From NCBI RefSeq assembly GCF_010725885.1, contig NZ_AP022600.1, forward strand, positions 3,968,001 to 4,032,000: 64,000 nucleotides of DNA, read 5' to 3'. The stretch comes from Mycolicibacterium tokaiense. GTDB taxonomy: Bacteria > Actinomycetota > Actinomycetes > Mycobacteriales > Mycobacteriaceae. Positions 54,880 through 63,953 of the stretch are shown in pieces (position 1 is the first letter of the stretch; every line of letters begins with the position of its first letter). The notes beneath the pieces are model-generated. The model made no database searches. It was not told where the DNA came from and worked only from the letters and a program-made list of their open reading frames with translations. The position numbers and the translations under genes are program-made.

Positions 54880-55545
54880 TCAGCGCAGGATGGTCGCCAC
54901 GATGCCGGCCAGATACCCGAGCCGGGCCACCTCGGAGGGGCGGAAGTCGGGGCCGCCGGGGCGCCCGAGGATCACCGCGACGTGCGGGTCGCCCAGCGGG
55001 GCGGCGGCCAACGTCGTGTCGAAGTCGCGCCACACCTGAGGCACCCAGTCGGCGGTGCCGTCGAGCACCGTCGCACGCTCCAACGGCAACCATGGGGCTG
55101 ACTGCGCCTGCGTCTCCGGGGCTGCCGGGCTGCCCACCACCCGCTCGATCCCGGCTTCGCTGTGGCGGGCCACCGTGCACCAGCCCACCCGCAGCACCCG
55201 CGGGGCCTCGTCTGCCAGCACCTGCAGCTTGCCCGCCGGCGGTGCCGCGGCGATGTGGTCGATGAGCTCCAGTTCGCGGTGCGCCTCCAGCAGCCCGGTG
55301 TGCGGGCGGATGCTGTCCACGCGAATGCCCTCGAGCCGCTCGGCCGCGGTGATCAGCATGTCGGGCATGGCGCCGGGCGGGAGGTCCACCACCAGGTCGT
55401 CGATGGCGTAACCCGAGGTGCGCTCCACCACGTCGAGGGACAGGATGTCGGCGCCCACCGACCCGAGCGCGACGGCCAGAGAGCCGAGGCTGCCCGGTCG
55501 ATCGTCCAGCTGGACCCGCAGCAGATACGAAGGCACGCGCAACAC
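54880..55545 (-). CDS. ACT-domain amino-acid-binding protein (Rv3013-like)
   Basis: This 221-residue protein begins with an ACT domain ([26 protein letters not shown], in parts DRPGSLG and VGADI, about 8-75) and continues into a GAF-like or unknown region ending in [15 protein letters not shown] domains bind amino acids; a regulatory role is inferred. The M. tuberculosis homologue is placed identically beside gatC. GTG 55545 falls within a palindrome; GTG 55536 is an alternative. Confidence 0.83.
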   Translation of the reverse strand: MLRVPSYLLRVQLDDRPGSLGSLAVALGSVGADILSLDVVERTSGYAIDDLVVDLPPGAMPDMLITAAERLEGIRVDSIRPHTGLLEAHRELELIDHIAAAPPAGKLQVLADEAPRVLRVGWCTVARHSEAGIERVVGSPAAPETQAQSAPWLPLERATVLDGTADWVPQVWRDFDTTLAAAPLGDPHVAVILGRPGGPDFRPSEVARLGYLAGIVATILR

Positions 55546-55567
55546 TGTCGCACAGTGTCGTTTTTTT
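55542..55567. promoter_or_regulatory. Palindrome plus T-run between the ACT gene and gatC
   Basis: ACACTGT (55542-55548) and ACAGTGT (55552-55558) form a perfect 7-bp repeat with a 3-base centre, followed after CG by seven T residues (55561-55567). It contains the ACT gene's start codon. On the plus strand it has intrinsic-terminator form; between divergent genes it could equally be an operator. Confidence 0.5.
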
Positions 55568-55618
55568 GGCCGACTGCGTGGGCCTACTCCGGGCGCAGGT
55601 CGACGCCTTTTACATCTG

Positions 55619-55624
55619 TAGGCT
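55619..55624 (+). promoter_or_regulatory. -10 element of gatC-gatA (leaderless)
   Basis: TAGGCT precedes GTG 55633 by 8 bp, the same hexamer as upstream of the Rv3038c-like and Rv3034c-like genes. Confidence 0.55.
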
Positions 55625-55632
55625 GGTCACCC

Positions 55633-55932
55633 GTGTCCCAGATCTCCCGAGATGACGTGGCCCACCTGGCCCGACTGGCCCGACTGGCGCTGACCGACGA
55701 CGAACTGGACAGCTTCTCCGGTCAGCTGGATGCGATTCTCGAGCACGTCAGCCGCATTCAGGCCGTCGACGTCACCGATGTCGCGCCCACCGGAAACCCG
55801 CTGAAGGAAGTGAACGTCACCCGTCCCGACGTGGTGGGGCCCTGCCTGACCCAGGAGGAGGCGCTGGCCGAGGCGCCCAACGCCGTCGACGGCCGCTTCG
55901 CCGTTCCGCAGATCCTGGGGGAGAGCCAGTGA
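55633..55932 (+). CDS. gatC: Asp/Glu-tRNA amidotransferase subunit GatC
   Basis: This 99-residue subunit has [25 protein letters not shown] (in parts VAHLARLA) and the C-terminal RFAVPQIL. It tethers GatA and GatB in the complex that converts misacylated Glu-tRNA(Gln) and Asp-tRNA(Asn) to the amides. The GTG start follows the leaderless promoter. The stop overlaps gatA (GTGA). Confidence 0.95.
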   Translation: MSQISRDDVAHLARLARLALTDDELDSFSGQLDAILEHVSRIQAVDVTDVAPTGNPLKEVNVTRPDVVGPCLTQEEALAEAPNAVDGRFAVPQILGESQ

Positions 55933-57413
55933 CCGACCTGATCCGCCATACCGCCGCCGAGCTGGCCGACGGTATCGCCGCCAAAGAGTTCTCGTCTGCC
56001 GAGGTCACGCAGGCGCACCTGGACCAGATCGAGGCCACCGACCAGCGGTATCACGCGTTCCTGCACGTGGCCGCCGACAAGGCATTGGCCGCCGCGGCCG
56101 AGGTCGATGCTGCCGTCGCCGCCGGCGAGCAGCTGCCGTCGGCGCTGGCCGGTGTCCCGCTGGCACTCAAAGATGTGTTCACCACCACCGACATGCCCAC
56201 CACCTGTGGCTCCAAGATCCTCGAGGGGTGGACCTCGCCGTACGACGCCACCGTCACCGCCAAGCTGCGCGCGGCCGGCATCCCGATCCTGGGCAAGACC
56301 AACATGGACGAGTTCGCCATGGGCAGCTCGACGGAGAACTCGGCGTTCGGCCCCACCCGCAACCCGTGGGACACCGACCGGGTGCCCGGCGGGTCCGGCG
56401 GCGGCAGCGCCGCGGCGCTGGCGGCATTCCAGGCGCCGCTGGCCATCGGCACCGACACCGGCGGGTCGATCCGTCAGCCCGCCGCCCTGACGGCCACCGT
56501 CGGCGTCAAGCCCACCTACGGCACCGTGTCGCGGTACGGCCTGGTGGCGTGTGCGTCGTCGCTGGACCAGGGCGGGCCGTGCGCCCGCACGGTGCTCGAC
56601 ACCGCACTGCTGCATTCCGTCATCGCCGGGCACGATCCGCGGGATTCGACGTCCGTCGACGCCGCGGTGCCCGACGTCGTGGCCGCCGCCAGGGCCGGCG
56701 CCACCGGCGATCTGTCCGGGGTGCGGATCGGAGTGGTCAAGCAACTGCGCCAGGGGGAGGGCTACCAGCCGGGGGTGCTGGCCTCCTTCAACGCGGCGGT
56801 GGAGCAGCTCAGTGCGCTCGGCGCCGAGGTCAGCGAGGTGGACTGCCCCAACTTCGATCACTCGATGGCGGCCTACTACCTGATCCTGCCGTCGGAGGTG
56901 TCGTCCAACCTGGCGCGCTTCGACGCCATGCGGTACGGCCTGCGCGTCGGCGATGACGGCACCCACAGCGCCGAAGAGGTGATGGCGCTCACCCGCGCCG
57001 CCGGCTTCGGCCCAGAAGTCAAGCGCCGCATCATGATCGGAACGTACGCGCTGTCGGCGGGTTACTACGACGCGTACTACAACCAGGCGCAGAAAGTTCG
57101 CACCCTGATCGCCGGCGACCTGGACGAGGCGTACAAGAAGGTGGACGTGCTGGTCTCACCGGCCACACCGTCGACCGCGTTCCGCCTGGGGGAGAAGGTC
57201 GACGACCCGCTGGCGATGTACCTGTTCGACCTGTGCACCCTGCCGCTGAACCTGGCGGGCCACTGCGGCATGTCGGTGCCGTCAGGCCTCTCGCCCGACG
57301 ACAGCCTTCCGGTGGGGCTGCAGATCATGGCACCCGCGCTGGCCGATGACCGGCTCTACCGTGTGGGCGCCGCGTACGAGGTGGCTCGCGGTGCGCTGCC
57401 GACCGCAGTCTGA
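55929..57413 (+). CDS. gatA: Asp/Glu-tRNA amidotransferase subunit GatA
   Basis: This 494-residue amidase-signature enzyme supplies ammonia from glutamine. The Ser-cisSer-Lys triad is visible as the Lys in ALKDVF, and serines in [10 protein letters not shown] and [11 protein letters not shown]. It is translated coupled to gatC; pfkA follows after 17 bp, and gatB after that, so the complex genes are interleaved with a glycolytic gene as in M. tuberculosis. Confidence 0.97.
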   Translation: MTDLIRHTAAELADGIAAKEFSSAEVTQAHLDQIEATDQRYHAFLHVAADKALAAAAEVDAAVAAGEQLPSALAGVPLALKDVFTTTDMPTTCGSKILEGWTSPYDATVTAKLRAAGIPILGKTNMDEFAMGSSTENSAFGPTRNPWDTDRVPGGSGGGSAAALAAFQAPLAIGTDTGGSIRQPAALTATVGVKPTYGTVSRYGLVACASSLDQGGPCARTVLDTALLHSVIAGHDPRDSTSVDAAVPDVVAAARAGATGDLSGVRIGVVKQLRQGEGYQPGVLASFNAAVEQLSALGAEVSEVDCPNFDHSMAAYYLILPSEVSSNLARFDAMRYGLRVGDDGTHSAEEVMALTRAAGFGPEVKRRIMIGTYALSAGYYDAYYNQAQKVRTLIAGDLDEAYKKVDVLVSPATPSTAFRLGEKVDDPLAMYLFDLCTLPLNLAGHCGMSVPSGLSPDDSLPVGLQIMAPALADDRLYRVGAAYEVARGALPTAV

Positions 57414-57430
57414 GAGGGCAGGATAGAAGC

Positions 57431-58462
57431 ATGCGTATTGGAGTTCTGACCGGCGGGGGCGACTGTCCTGGACTCAACGCCGTCATCCGGGCGGTGGTCC
57501 GGACCAGCGATGCGCGGTACGGCTCGCAGGTCGTGGGGTTCCTGGACGGTTGGCGGGGGCTGCTGGAGGATCGTCGGATCCAGCTCGCCAACGACGACCG
57601 CAACGACCGCCTGCTCGCCAAGGGCGGCACCATGCTGGGCACCGCCCGCACCAACCCGGACACGCTGCGCGCCGGCCTCGACCGGATCAAGCAGACGCTG
57701 GAGGACAACGGGATCGACGTACTGATCCCGATCGGCGGCGAGGGCACGCTCACGGCTGCCAGCTGGCTGGCCGACGAAGGGGTGCCGGTGGTCGGTGTCC
57801 CGAAGACCATCGACAACGACATCGACTGCACCGACGTGACATTCGGTCACGACACCGCACTGACCATCGCCACCGAGGCCATCGACCGCCTGCACAGCAC
57901 CGCAGAATCGCATCAGCGGGTGATGCTGGTGGAGGTGATGGGTCGCCACGCCGGCTGGATCGCCCTGAACGCGGGCCTGGCCTCCGGTGCCCACATGACG
58001 CTGATCCCGGAGCAGCCCTTCGATGTCGAAGAGGTCTGCCGACTGGTGAAACGACGCTTCCAGCGCGGAGATTCACATTTCATCTGTGTGGTGGCCGAGG
58101 GTGCCAAGCCGGCCGAGGGGTCGATGCAGCTGCTGCAGGGCGGCATGGACGAGTTCGGTCACGAGCGCTTCACCGGGGTGGCCCAGCAGCTGGCCGTCGA
58201 GGTGGAGAAGCGGATGAACAAAGAGGTGCGCACCACGGTGCTGGGCCACGTCCAGCGTGGCGGCACCCCCACGCCGTACGACCGGGTGCTCGCCACCCGC
58301 TTCGGGGTCAACGCCGCCGACGCAGCGCATGCCGGTGAGTACGGGATGATGGTGTCGCTGCGGGGCCAGGACATCGGCCGGGTGCCGCTGGCTGACGCCA
58401 CCAAGCAACTCAAACTGGTGCCCCAGAGCCGTTACGACGATGCGGCGGCGTTCTTCGGCTGA
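57431..58462 (+). CDS. pfkA: 6-phosphofructokinase PfkA
   Basis: This 343-residue kinase phosphorylates fructose 6-phosphate in glycolysis. Seen are [12 protein letters not shown], the phosphate motif [16 protein letters not shown], catalytic TFGHDTAL and the substrate segment [15 protein letters not shown] with PKTIDND is the mixed 'group III' pattern of actinobacterial PFKs, distinct from E. coli GGDGS/PGTIDND, and leaves the ATP-versus-pyrophosphate preference to experiment. Start ATG 57431; length equals M. tuberculosis PfkA (343). Confidence 0.96.
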   Translation: MRIGVLTGGGDCPGLNAVIRAVVRTSDARYGSQVVGFLDGWRGLLEDRRIQLANDDRNDRLLAKGGTMLGTARTNPDTLRAGLDRIKQTLEDNGIDVLIPIGGEGTLTAASWLADEGVPVVGVPKTIDNDIDCTDVTFGHDTALTIATEAIDRLHSTAESHQRVMLVEVMGRHAGWIALNAGLASGAHMTLIPEQPFDVEEVCRLVKRRFQRGDSHFICVVAEGAKPAEGSMQLLQGGMDEFGHERFTGVAQQLAVEVEKRMNKEVRTTVLGHVQRGGTPTPYDRVLATRFGVNAADAAHAGEYGMMVSLRGQDIGRVPLADATKQLKLVPQSRYDDAAAFFG

Positions 58463-58474
58463 GGGCCGCACCAT

Positions 58475-58480
58475 TAGGAT
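58475..58480 (+). promoter_or_regulatory. -10 element of gatB (leaderless)
   Basis: TAGGAT sits 6 bp before ATG 58487, so gatB can be transcribed apart from gatC-gatA-pfkA on a leaderless mRNA. Confidence 0.6.
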
Positions 58481-58486
58481 CGACGC

Positions 58487-59995
58487 ATGACTGTCGCCAC
58501 CGCTGAACTGCTCGACTACGACGAGGTGATCGCCAAGTACGACCCCGTACTGGGCCTCGAGGTGCACGTCGAGCTGTCCACCGCGACCAAGATGTTCTGC
58601 CCGTGCTCCACCACCTTCGGCGCCGAGCCCAACACCCAGGTCTGCCCTGTGTGCCTGGGTATGCCGGGCGCCCTGCCGGTGCTCAACGAGGCCGCCGTGG
58701 AGTCGGCCATCCGGATCGGCCTGGCGCTCAACTGCAGTATTGCGCCGTGGGGCCGGTTCGCGCGGAAAAACTACTTCTACCCCGACCAGCCGAAGAACTA
58801 CCAGATCAGCCAGTACGACGAACCGATCGCGGTCAACGGCTACCTGGACGTGCCGCTCGACGACGGCAGCACCTGGCGGGTGGAGATCGAACGCGCCCAC
58901 ATGGAAGAGGACACCGGCAAGCTCACCCACCTGGGCAGCGAGACCGGCCGCATCGCCGGCGCCACCACCTCGCTGGCCGACTTCAACCGTGCGGGTGTGC
59001 CGCTGATCGAGATCGTCACCAAGCCGATCGAGGGCACCGGCGCGCGGGCCCCGGAGATCGCCCGCGCCTACGTCACCGCACTGCGCGACCTGCTGCGTGG
59101 CCTCGACGTCTCCGACGTCCGGATGGATCAGGGCTCGATGCGCTGCGATGCCAATGCGTCACTGAAACTCAAGGGCGCCAAGGAGTTCGGTACCCGCACC
59201 GAGACCAAGAACGTCAACTCGCTCAAGAGTGTCGAGGTTGCGGTGCGCTACGAGATGCGCAGGCAGGCAGCGGTTTTGGAGGCGGGCGGCACCGTCACCC
59301 AGGAGACCCGGCACTTCCACGAGGACGGCTACACCAGCCCAGGCCGCGCCAAGGAAACCGCGGAAGACTACCGGTACTTCCCCGAGCCCGACCTCGAGCC
59401 GGTGGCTCCCAGCGACGAACTGGTGGAGCGGTTGCGCGCCACCATTCCCGAGCTGCCCTGGTTGGCGCGCAAGCGGATTCAGCAGGACTGGGGCATCTCC
59501 GACGAGGTGATGCGCGATCTGGTGAACAACGGCGTCATCGAACTGGTGACGGCGACCGTGTCTGCCGGCGCGTCCAGCGAGTCCGCGCGCGCCTGGTGGG
59601 GCAACTTCCTGGTGCAGAAGGCCAACGAGAGTGGTGTCGAGGTTTCGGCGCTACCCATCACACCGGCGCAGGTGGCCGCGGTGGTCAAGCTCGTCGATGA
59701 GGGCAAGTTGTCCAACAAGCTGGCCCGGCAGGTGGTCGAAGGTGTGCTCGCCGGCGAAGGCGAGCCCGAGGCGGTCATGACCGCCCGCGGCCTGGCGCTG
59801 GTCCGCGACGACTCCCTGATCCAGGCCGCCGTGGACGAGGCGCTGGCGGCCAACCCCGACATCGCCGAGAAGATCCGCGGCGGCAAGGTGCAGGCCGCCG
59901 GCGCGATCGTCGGGCAGGTCATGAAGGCCACCAAGGGCCAGGCCGACGCCGCGCGGGTGCGTGAGCTGGTGTTGGCGGCGTGCGGAGCCGGCTGA
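58487..59995 (+). CDS. gatB: Asp/Glu-tRNA amidotransferase subunit GatB
   Basis: This 502-residue subunit has the GatB cradle with the zinc-binding cysteines in FCPCSTTFG and [24 protein letters not shown], and a C-terminal YqeY-like helical domain that binds tRNA (from about 400). It kinases the aminoacyl end before amidation with GatA. It has its own leaderless promoter. Length is as in the family. Confidence 0.97.
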   Translation: MTVATAELLDYDEVIAKYDPVLGLEVHVELSTATKMFCPCSTTFGAEPNTQVCPVCLGMPGALPVLNEAAVESAIRIGLALNCSIAPWGRFARKNYFYPDQPKNYQISQYDEPIAVNGYLDVPLDDGSTWRVEIERAHMEEDTGKLTHLGSETGRIAGATTSLADFNRAGVPLIEIVTKPIEGTGARAPEIARAYVTALRDLLRGLDVSDVRMDQGSMRCDANASLKLKGAKEFGTRTETKNVNSLKSVEVAVRYEMRRQAAVLEAGGTVTQETRHFHEDGYTSPGRAKETAEDYRYFPEPDLEPVAPSDELVERLRATIPELPWLARKRIQQDWGISDEVMRDLVNNGVIELVTATVSAGASSESARAWWGNFLVQKANESGVEVSALPITPAQVAAVVKLVDEGKLSNKLARQVVEGVLAGEGEPEAVMTARGLALVRDDSLIQAAVDEALAANPDIAEKIRGGKVQAAGAIVGQVMKATKGQADAARVRELVLAACGAG

Positions 59996-59999
59996 CGTT

Positions 60000-60689
60000 C
60001 TAGGTGCCGCCGTAGCGTTCGGTCCTGATGCGCATCGGATCATGTCCGGCGCTCACCAGCAACGACGCGGCGCGCTCTACGAAACCCGTTGAGCCGCAGA
60101 CGTACACCGAGGGCCGCAGGGGCGCGCCGATGGTGTGGGCAGCCACCGCGGCCGCGTTGATGCGGCCGGCGGTGGCGGTGTACTGCCAGTGCACCTGCAC
60201 GCCGTCGGTCGCGGCGAGCTCGTCGGCGAAATACGCGTGTTCGCGGGTGCGCACCGAATAGAACAGGCGCATCTGCGCCGTGCTCCCCGAATCCCGGTGC
60301 GCCCGCACCATCGCCGTCAGCGGCACCACCCCGGAGCCGCCTGCGATCAGTTGGACGGCCTCGGATTGGGTGGGGCGCCAGACGAAGTAACCCCCGATGG
60401 GCCCTCTGATCTCCATCTGATCACCGGGGCGCACGTCGTCGACCAGGTAGGGCGACACCTCCCCGTCGGGGAGACGGTCGACGGCCAGTTCCACCTGCTG
60501 CGCGGGTCCATAGGAGGCCAGTGAGTAGGAGCGCACCGCTTGGTACCCGTCCTCGGCGGTCAGTCGCACATCAACGTGCTGTCCGGCCAGGCTGCCCGGC
60601 CAGCCGGGCACGTGCAAGGTCAGCAGGGCTCCGTCGGGGGTCGCCCGCCGTGAGTCGGCGACCGTCGCGGTGTACCACGTGGCGCTCAC
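60000..60689 (-). CDS. FAD/NAD(P)-binding ferredoxin-reductase-type oxidoreductase (Rv3007c-like)
   Basis: This 229-residue reductase has the FAD motif RSYSLAS, LAGGSGVVPLTAMVRAH (NAD pocket, quoted in part GSGVVPL) and the terminal VYVCGSTGFVERA. No 2Fe-2S domain is present. The GTG start at 60689 overlaps the stop of the upstream molybdopterin protein (GTGA), so the two probably form an electron-transfer pair. Length is near Rv3007c (204). Confidence 0.88.
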   Translation of the reverse strand: MSATWYTATVADSRRATPDGALLTLHVPGWPGSLAGQHVDVRLTAEDGYQAVRSYSLASYGPAQQVELAVDRLPDGEVSPYLVDDVRPGDQMEIRGPIGGYFVWRPTQSEAVQLIAGGSGVVPLTAMVRAHRDSGSTAQMRLFYSVRTREHAYFADELAATDGVQVHWQYTATAGRINAAAVAAHTIGAPLRPSVYVCGSTGFVERAASLLVSAGHDPMRIRTERYGGT

Positions 60690-61279
60690 CAGTAGCGCTG
60701 CTCCTGCCACGGATCGCCGTAGGTGTGGTAGCCGTTCTGCTCCCAGAACCCGGGGTCGTCGTCGGGCTGCAGGACGATGCCCCTGACCCACTTGGCGCTC
60801 TTCCAGAAGTACAGGTGCGGCACCAGCAGCCGCACCGGGCCGCCGTGCTCGGGCTCCAGCGGCTCGCCGTCGAACTCGTAGGCCAGCCAGGCCTGCCCGT
60901 CGAGCAGATCGGCCAGCGGGATGTTGGTGGTGTAACCGCCGTAGGAATGCACCATGGTGTAGTCGTCGGACGTCGAGACGCCGGCGAAGATCTCCGCCAG
61001 GGACACGCCGCGCCACTGAGTGCCGAGCTTGGACCATCGGGTGACGCAGTGGATGTCGGTGTGGACGTCCTCTGCGGGCAGCGCGGTGAACTCGTCCCAG
61101 GACCAACTCTGCAGCGGACCCGACCTGTCGGCGATCACGAACTGCCATTCGGTGAGCTCGATCTGCGGTGTCGGACCGGCCGAGAGCACGGGGAAGTCCG
61201 TCGTCAGATACTGCCCGGGCGGTAGTTCGGGTTCCGATTCGCGCCTGCGGGCACCGAACCCGCGGGAGATGACTGCCAC
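60686..61279 (-). CDS. Sulfite-oxidase-like molybdopterin oxidoreductase
   Basis: This 197-residue protein is a short molybdopterin domain of the YedY/sulfite oxidase superfamily: TDIHCVTRWSKLGTQWRGV contains the molybdenum-ligating C78, followed by VHSYGGYTTNIPLAD and HGGPVRLLVPHLYFWKSAKWVRGI (in parts). No signal peptide is seen, so it acts in the cytosol. The coupled downstream reductase suggests NAD(P)H-driven reduction, perhaps of a sulfoxide or N-oxide, which is inference. GTG 61279 follows GATAAT by 6 bp. Confidence 0.85.
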   Translation of the reverse strand: MAVISRGFGARRRESEPELPPGQYLTTDFPVLSAGPTPQIELTEWQFVIADRSGPLQSWSWDEFTALPAEDVHTDIHCVTRWSKLGTQWRGVSLAEIFAGVSTSDDYTMVHSYGGYTTNIPLADLLDGQAWLAYEFDGEPLEPEHGGPVRLLVPHLYFWKSAKWVRGIVLQPDDDPGFWEQNGYHTYGDPWQEQRYW

Positions 61280-61285
61280 CGGATC

Positions 61286-61291
61286 ATTATC
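61286..61291 (-). promoter_or_regulatory. -10 element of the sulfite-oxidase-like operon (leaderless)
   Basis: GATAAT on the minus strand, one base from TATAAT, is followed by 6 bp and GTG 61279. It lies in the 10-bp gap after lppZ, so the pair can be transcribed separately from lppZ. Confidence 0.5.
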
Positions 61292-62438
61292 AGGTGATCT
61301 CGGCCTCGCTGCGCGGGAAGCCGCCCCCCTGCGGGAACAGCGGGAACACCACGTCGTCGAGCCGGCCGGCATCACCTTCGGTCTTGTTGACCGTTGCTGC
61401 CCAGACGTTTCCGTCGCCGGACAGCTGCAACGCCCACGCGTGCCCGTGCTCGTCCTGGCGCACCACCTCGGGTTCGCCGGTGACCGCGCCGGTGCCCTGC
61501 GCCAATCGCACCGCGACCGTCTGCTTGGTGTTCACCAGGTTCACCAGCACCGTGCCTTCGAGCGCGGCGCAGCCGGCCACTCCGGGCTTGGCCGGCCACT
61601 CCCACACCGTCGAGACCTGGGAGTCCTTGGTGACACGCTGGAGCCGATCGGCGGTGGGGGTGCGATCGGTGACGTAGAGCGCGCCGTCTGCCGGGTCGAC
61701 GCACATGCCCCCGGCGGCGCCCATCCCGGACATGGCCGTGGTGGTGGGCGCCTGGTCCACCGTGGTGGGTTGTTCGATGCGCAGTACCTTGCCGGCCAAC
61801 GACGCCGGATCGGCGGCTGCGGCCGGGTCACCCGCATTGCCGGTCTGCACCAGCAGGGTGGTCGGGCTGGTGAACACCAGCGAGCCCGCGTTCCCGGTGG
61901 CGCCCTTGGGAATCCCCGTCAAGATGTCTTTCGGGACATCGCCGTCCGCGATGCGGACCACCCGGTTGTCGGTCGGGGTGCTGATGTAGGCGTACATCAA
62001 CCGGTCCTGCGAGTACGTGGGGGACTTGACGATGTCGAGCAGCCCGCCGTCACCGGAGCCGTCCACCGGGATGGTCAGAAACACCTTCGGCTCGGCGCTG
62101 ATCGACACTTCCTTGACCGCACCCGTGGTGCGCTCGGCCACCAGGGCGGTCTTGCCGTCCCCGCCCATGATCAGGCCGCTGGTGCTCTCCAGACAGCCCT
62201 GCATGACGCCGGGGGCCGGGCACTCCTTGGGGAAGGGCTTGGCCGGCAACGGAGGCGGCGGAGGAGGCGTCGTCGGAGGCGGCGGTGCCATCTGCGGCTC
62301 GGTGGTGAACGGCTGGGACTGGGCGTCGTCGAATCGGGCGCAGCCGGTGGCCAGAACCAGTGTGGCCGCCAGCCCCACACACGAGGCCGTCAGCACCCGC
62401 CGTTTCCGTGACGAGGTGCTCGCCCGCCGGTTCACCAT
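61290..62438 (-). CDS. lppZ: Lipoprotein LppZ, soluble-glucose-dehydrogenase-like beta-propeller
   Basis: This 382-residue lipoprotein has a signal with lipobox VLATGC, then a proline-rich linker (two runs of PPPP), and a propeller domain of the PQQ/soluble aldose dehydrogenase type (KTALVAERTTGAVKEV, GDGGLLDIVKSPTY, MYAYIST, GAAGGMCVDPADGALYVTD). It is anchored outside the membrane; catalytic activity has not been shown for the family in mycobacteria to my knowledge. ATG 62438 follows TAACCT by 7 bp. Length is close to M. tuberculosis LppZ (373). Confidence 0.92.
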   Translation of the reverse strand: MVNRRASTSSRKRRVLTASCVGLAATLVLATGCARFDDAQSQPFTTEPQMAPPPPTTPPPPPPLPAKPFPKECPAPGVMQGCLESTSGLIMGGDGKTALVAERTTGAVKEVSISAEPKVFLTIPVDGSGDGGLLDIVKSPTYSQDRLMYAYISTPTDNRVVRIADGDVPKDILTGIPKGATGNAGSLVFTSPTTLLVQTGNAGDPAAAADPASLAGKVLRIEQPTTVDQAPTTTAMSGMGAAGGMCVDPADGALYVTDRTPTADRLQRVTKDSQVSTVWEWPAKPGVAGCAALEGTVLVNLVNTKQTVAVRLAQGTGAVTGEPEVVRQDEHGHAWALQLSGDGNVWAATVNKTEGDAGRLDDVVFPLFPQGGGFPRSEAEIT

Positions 62439-62445
62439 GCCAGCC

Positions 62446-62451
62446 AGGTTA
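62446..62451 (-). promoter_or_regulatory. -10 element of lppZ (leaderless)
   Basis: TAACCT on the minus strand lies 7 bp before ATG 62438. Confidence 0.55.
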
Positions 62452-62571
62452 CGGATTGTTCGCACCTGTTCGCCACGCCCGGGCGGCCCGCCCAGGACCC
62501 AGCCAGGGAAACGTCATCAATTCGGCATGTAAAAGCGCCGCTCAAATCCCGGGATCCTGGGATTTTGGTCT

Positions 62572-62577
62572 TACCCT
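62572..62577 (+). promoter_or_regulatory. -10 element of doxX-like gene (leaderless)
   Basis: TACCCT lies 7 bp before GTG 62585; the divergent region shared with lppZ is 146 bp. Confidence 0.55.
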
Positions 62578-62584
62578 GGCAGCC

Positions 62585-63484
62585 GTGACGAGTGCAGCGA
62601 ACGACCCACTCTGGCAGCGGCCCGACACCGCGACCGGTTCTGCCGGAAGCACGGGTACTTCCAAGCCGGGTTCGGCCAGCCTGGTCGACCCCGAGGACGA
62701 CCTGCCATCGGCGACCTACGGTGGCGATTTCGAAACCACCACCATTCCCCATTACGGCGAGTATCCCTCGTCGCACGGCGGGCAGTCCGTGCCGCAGGCT
62801 TCCCCGTACGGGTCCGTGGGGTACAGCAGTCAGCCGCCCAGTGCCGGACTCGGGGTGCTCAGCGATCCGGAACCGCTGCCCTACGTGCAGCCGCAGGCGG
62901 CCCGCGGCCCGATGATCGGGCCCACCGAGATCGAGCCCGAGGACTACGACCGGGCCCGCAGAGAGAACCGCCGCGGCACCCAGGACCTGGGTCTGATGGT
63001 CCTGCGCGTCGGGTTCGGCGCCCTGATGATCGTGCACGGCCTGCAGAAGCTCTTCGGCTGGTGGGGCGGCAGCGGGCTGGGTGGCTTCCAGCAGTCCATC
63101 GAGGGCCTGGGATACCAGCACGCGGACATCCTCACCTATGTGGCGGCGGGTGGGCAGGTTGCCGCCGGTGTGCTGCTGGTGCTGGGGCTGTGCACGCCGG
63201 TGGCCGCCGCCGGCGCCCTGGCGTTCCTGGTCAACGGCCTACTGGCTGCCATGTCCGAGCAGGGTGGGCTGGCGTTCTTCCTGCCCGGCGGTCAGGAATT
63301 CCAGATCACGCTGATCGTCATCGCGGTGACGCTCATCCTGGCCGGCCCGGGGCGCTACGGATTCGACGCGGGCCGCGGTTGGGCGCGCCGGCCGTTCATC
63401 GGATCAGTGGTGGCACTGTTGCTCGGCGTTGGGGCCGGAGTCGCGGTGTGGGTGCTGCTCAACGGCGCCAACCCGTTGGGCTGA
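62585..63484 (+). CDS. DoxX-family membrane protein (Rv3005c-like)
   Basis: This 299-residue protein has a long polar N-terminal part (about 1-130, rich in Ser, Pro, Gly) and a DoxX domain of four helices (LGLMVLRVGFGALMIVHGLQKLFGWW, in parts GFGALMIVHGLQKL, then YVAAGGQVAAGVLLVLG). In M. tuberculosis Rv3005c is DoxX of the membrane oxidoreductase complex with SodA and SseA, linking radical detoxification to thiol balance. Start GTG 62585 from the leaderless promoter. Slightly longer than Rv3005c (279). Confidence 0.9.
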   Translation: MTSAANDPLWQRPDTATGSAGSTGTSKPGSASLVDPEDDLPSATYGGDFETTTIPHYGEYPSSHGGQSVPQASPYGSVGYSSQPPSAGLGVLSDPEPLPYVQPQAARGPMIGPTEIEPEDYDRARRENRRGTQDLGLMVLRVGFGALMIVHGLQKLFGWWGGSGLGGFQQSIEGLGYQHADILTYVAAGGQVAAGVLLVLGLCTPVAAAGALAFLVNGLLAAMSEQGGLAFFLPGGQEFQITLIVIAVTLILAGPGRYGFDAGRGWARRPFIGSVVALLLGVGAGVAVWVLLNGANPLG

Positions 63485-63485
63485 T

Positions 63486-63887
63486 CTACTTGTAGGGGTT
63501 GGGCACCCGGCCCCCGCTGGCCTCGGTCAGCAGTGGCAGCGTCGCGAACGTCACCGCGGGCAGCCGCAGCGTGCTGCCGTCGGTGAGCTGGGCGCGGGCC
63601 CACGCGCTCTTGACGAACCGCAGCCCCTCGATCTCCTCCCATGCCACCGTCCTGCTGCCCAGCAGGGAGCGGGCGGTGACGCCGGTGCGGTCGGCCACGG
63701 TGCGCCAGCGCACGACACACGCCGACAGCACCAGCGGCAGCAGCAGCACCGGAGCAGTCCACGGCCAGCTCAGCACCGGGATCAGCAAGCCCAGGGTGAA
63801 GAATCCGACTGCAAAGTGCGCCATCTGCGACATCCGGATCACGGTCGGTTTGTCGGTTCGCGCAGATGGAGAAGTCACGTCTACCAT
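63486..63887 (-). CDS. cfp6: Cfp6-type PH-domain membrane protein (Rv3004-like)
   Basis: This 133-residue protein has two helices (VGFFTLGLLIPVLSWPW, VLLLPLVLSACVV) and a bacterial PH (DUF3093-like/bPH6) domain: ADRTGVTARSLLGSRTVAWEEIEGLRF and LRLPAVTFATLP (in parts). The homologue was described as low-molecular-weight protein antigen 6. GTG 63878 is an alternative start, with GGGAGG 9 bp upstream, and would trim 3 residues. It is convergent with doxX. Confidence 0.87.
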   Translation of the reverse strand: MVDVTSPSARTDKPTVIRMSQMAHFAVGFFTLGLLIPVLSWPWTAPVLLLPLVLSACVVRWRTVADRTGVTARSLLGSRTVAWEEIEGLRFVKSAWARAQLTDGSTLRLPAVTFATLPLLTEASGGRVPNPYK

Positions 63888-63939
63888 CCTCCCACTTCTG
63901 GGTCGCGGTCCAAATTTGACTCATCAGCTGTGCGGAAGC

Positions 63940-63945
63940 TAACGT
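63940..63945 (+). promoter_or_regulatory. -10 element of the final gene (leaderless)
   Basis: TAACGT ends 8 bp before ATG 63954, the same hexamer and geometry as ligA. Confidence 0.5.
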
Positions 63946-63953
63946 CACGTGTT

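Noticed and set aside
54873..55265. Plus-strand frame beginning at the third repeat's GTGA
   Set aside because: It runs antisense through the ACT gene with Arg/Pro-rich composition; only the short repeat-borne micro-ORFs before it are of interest.
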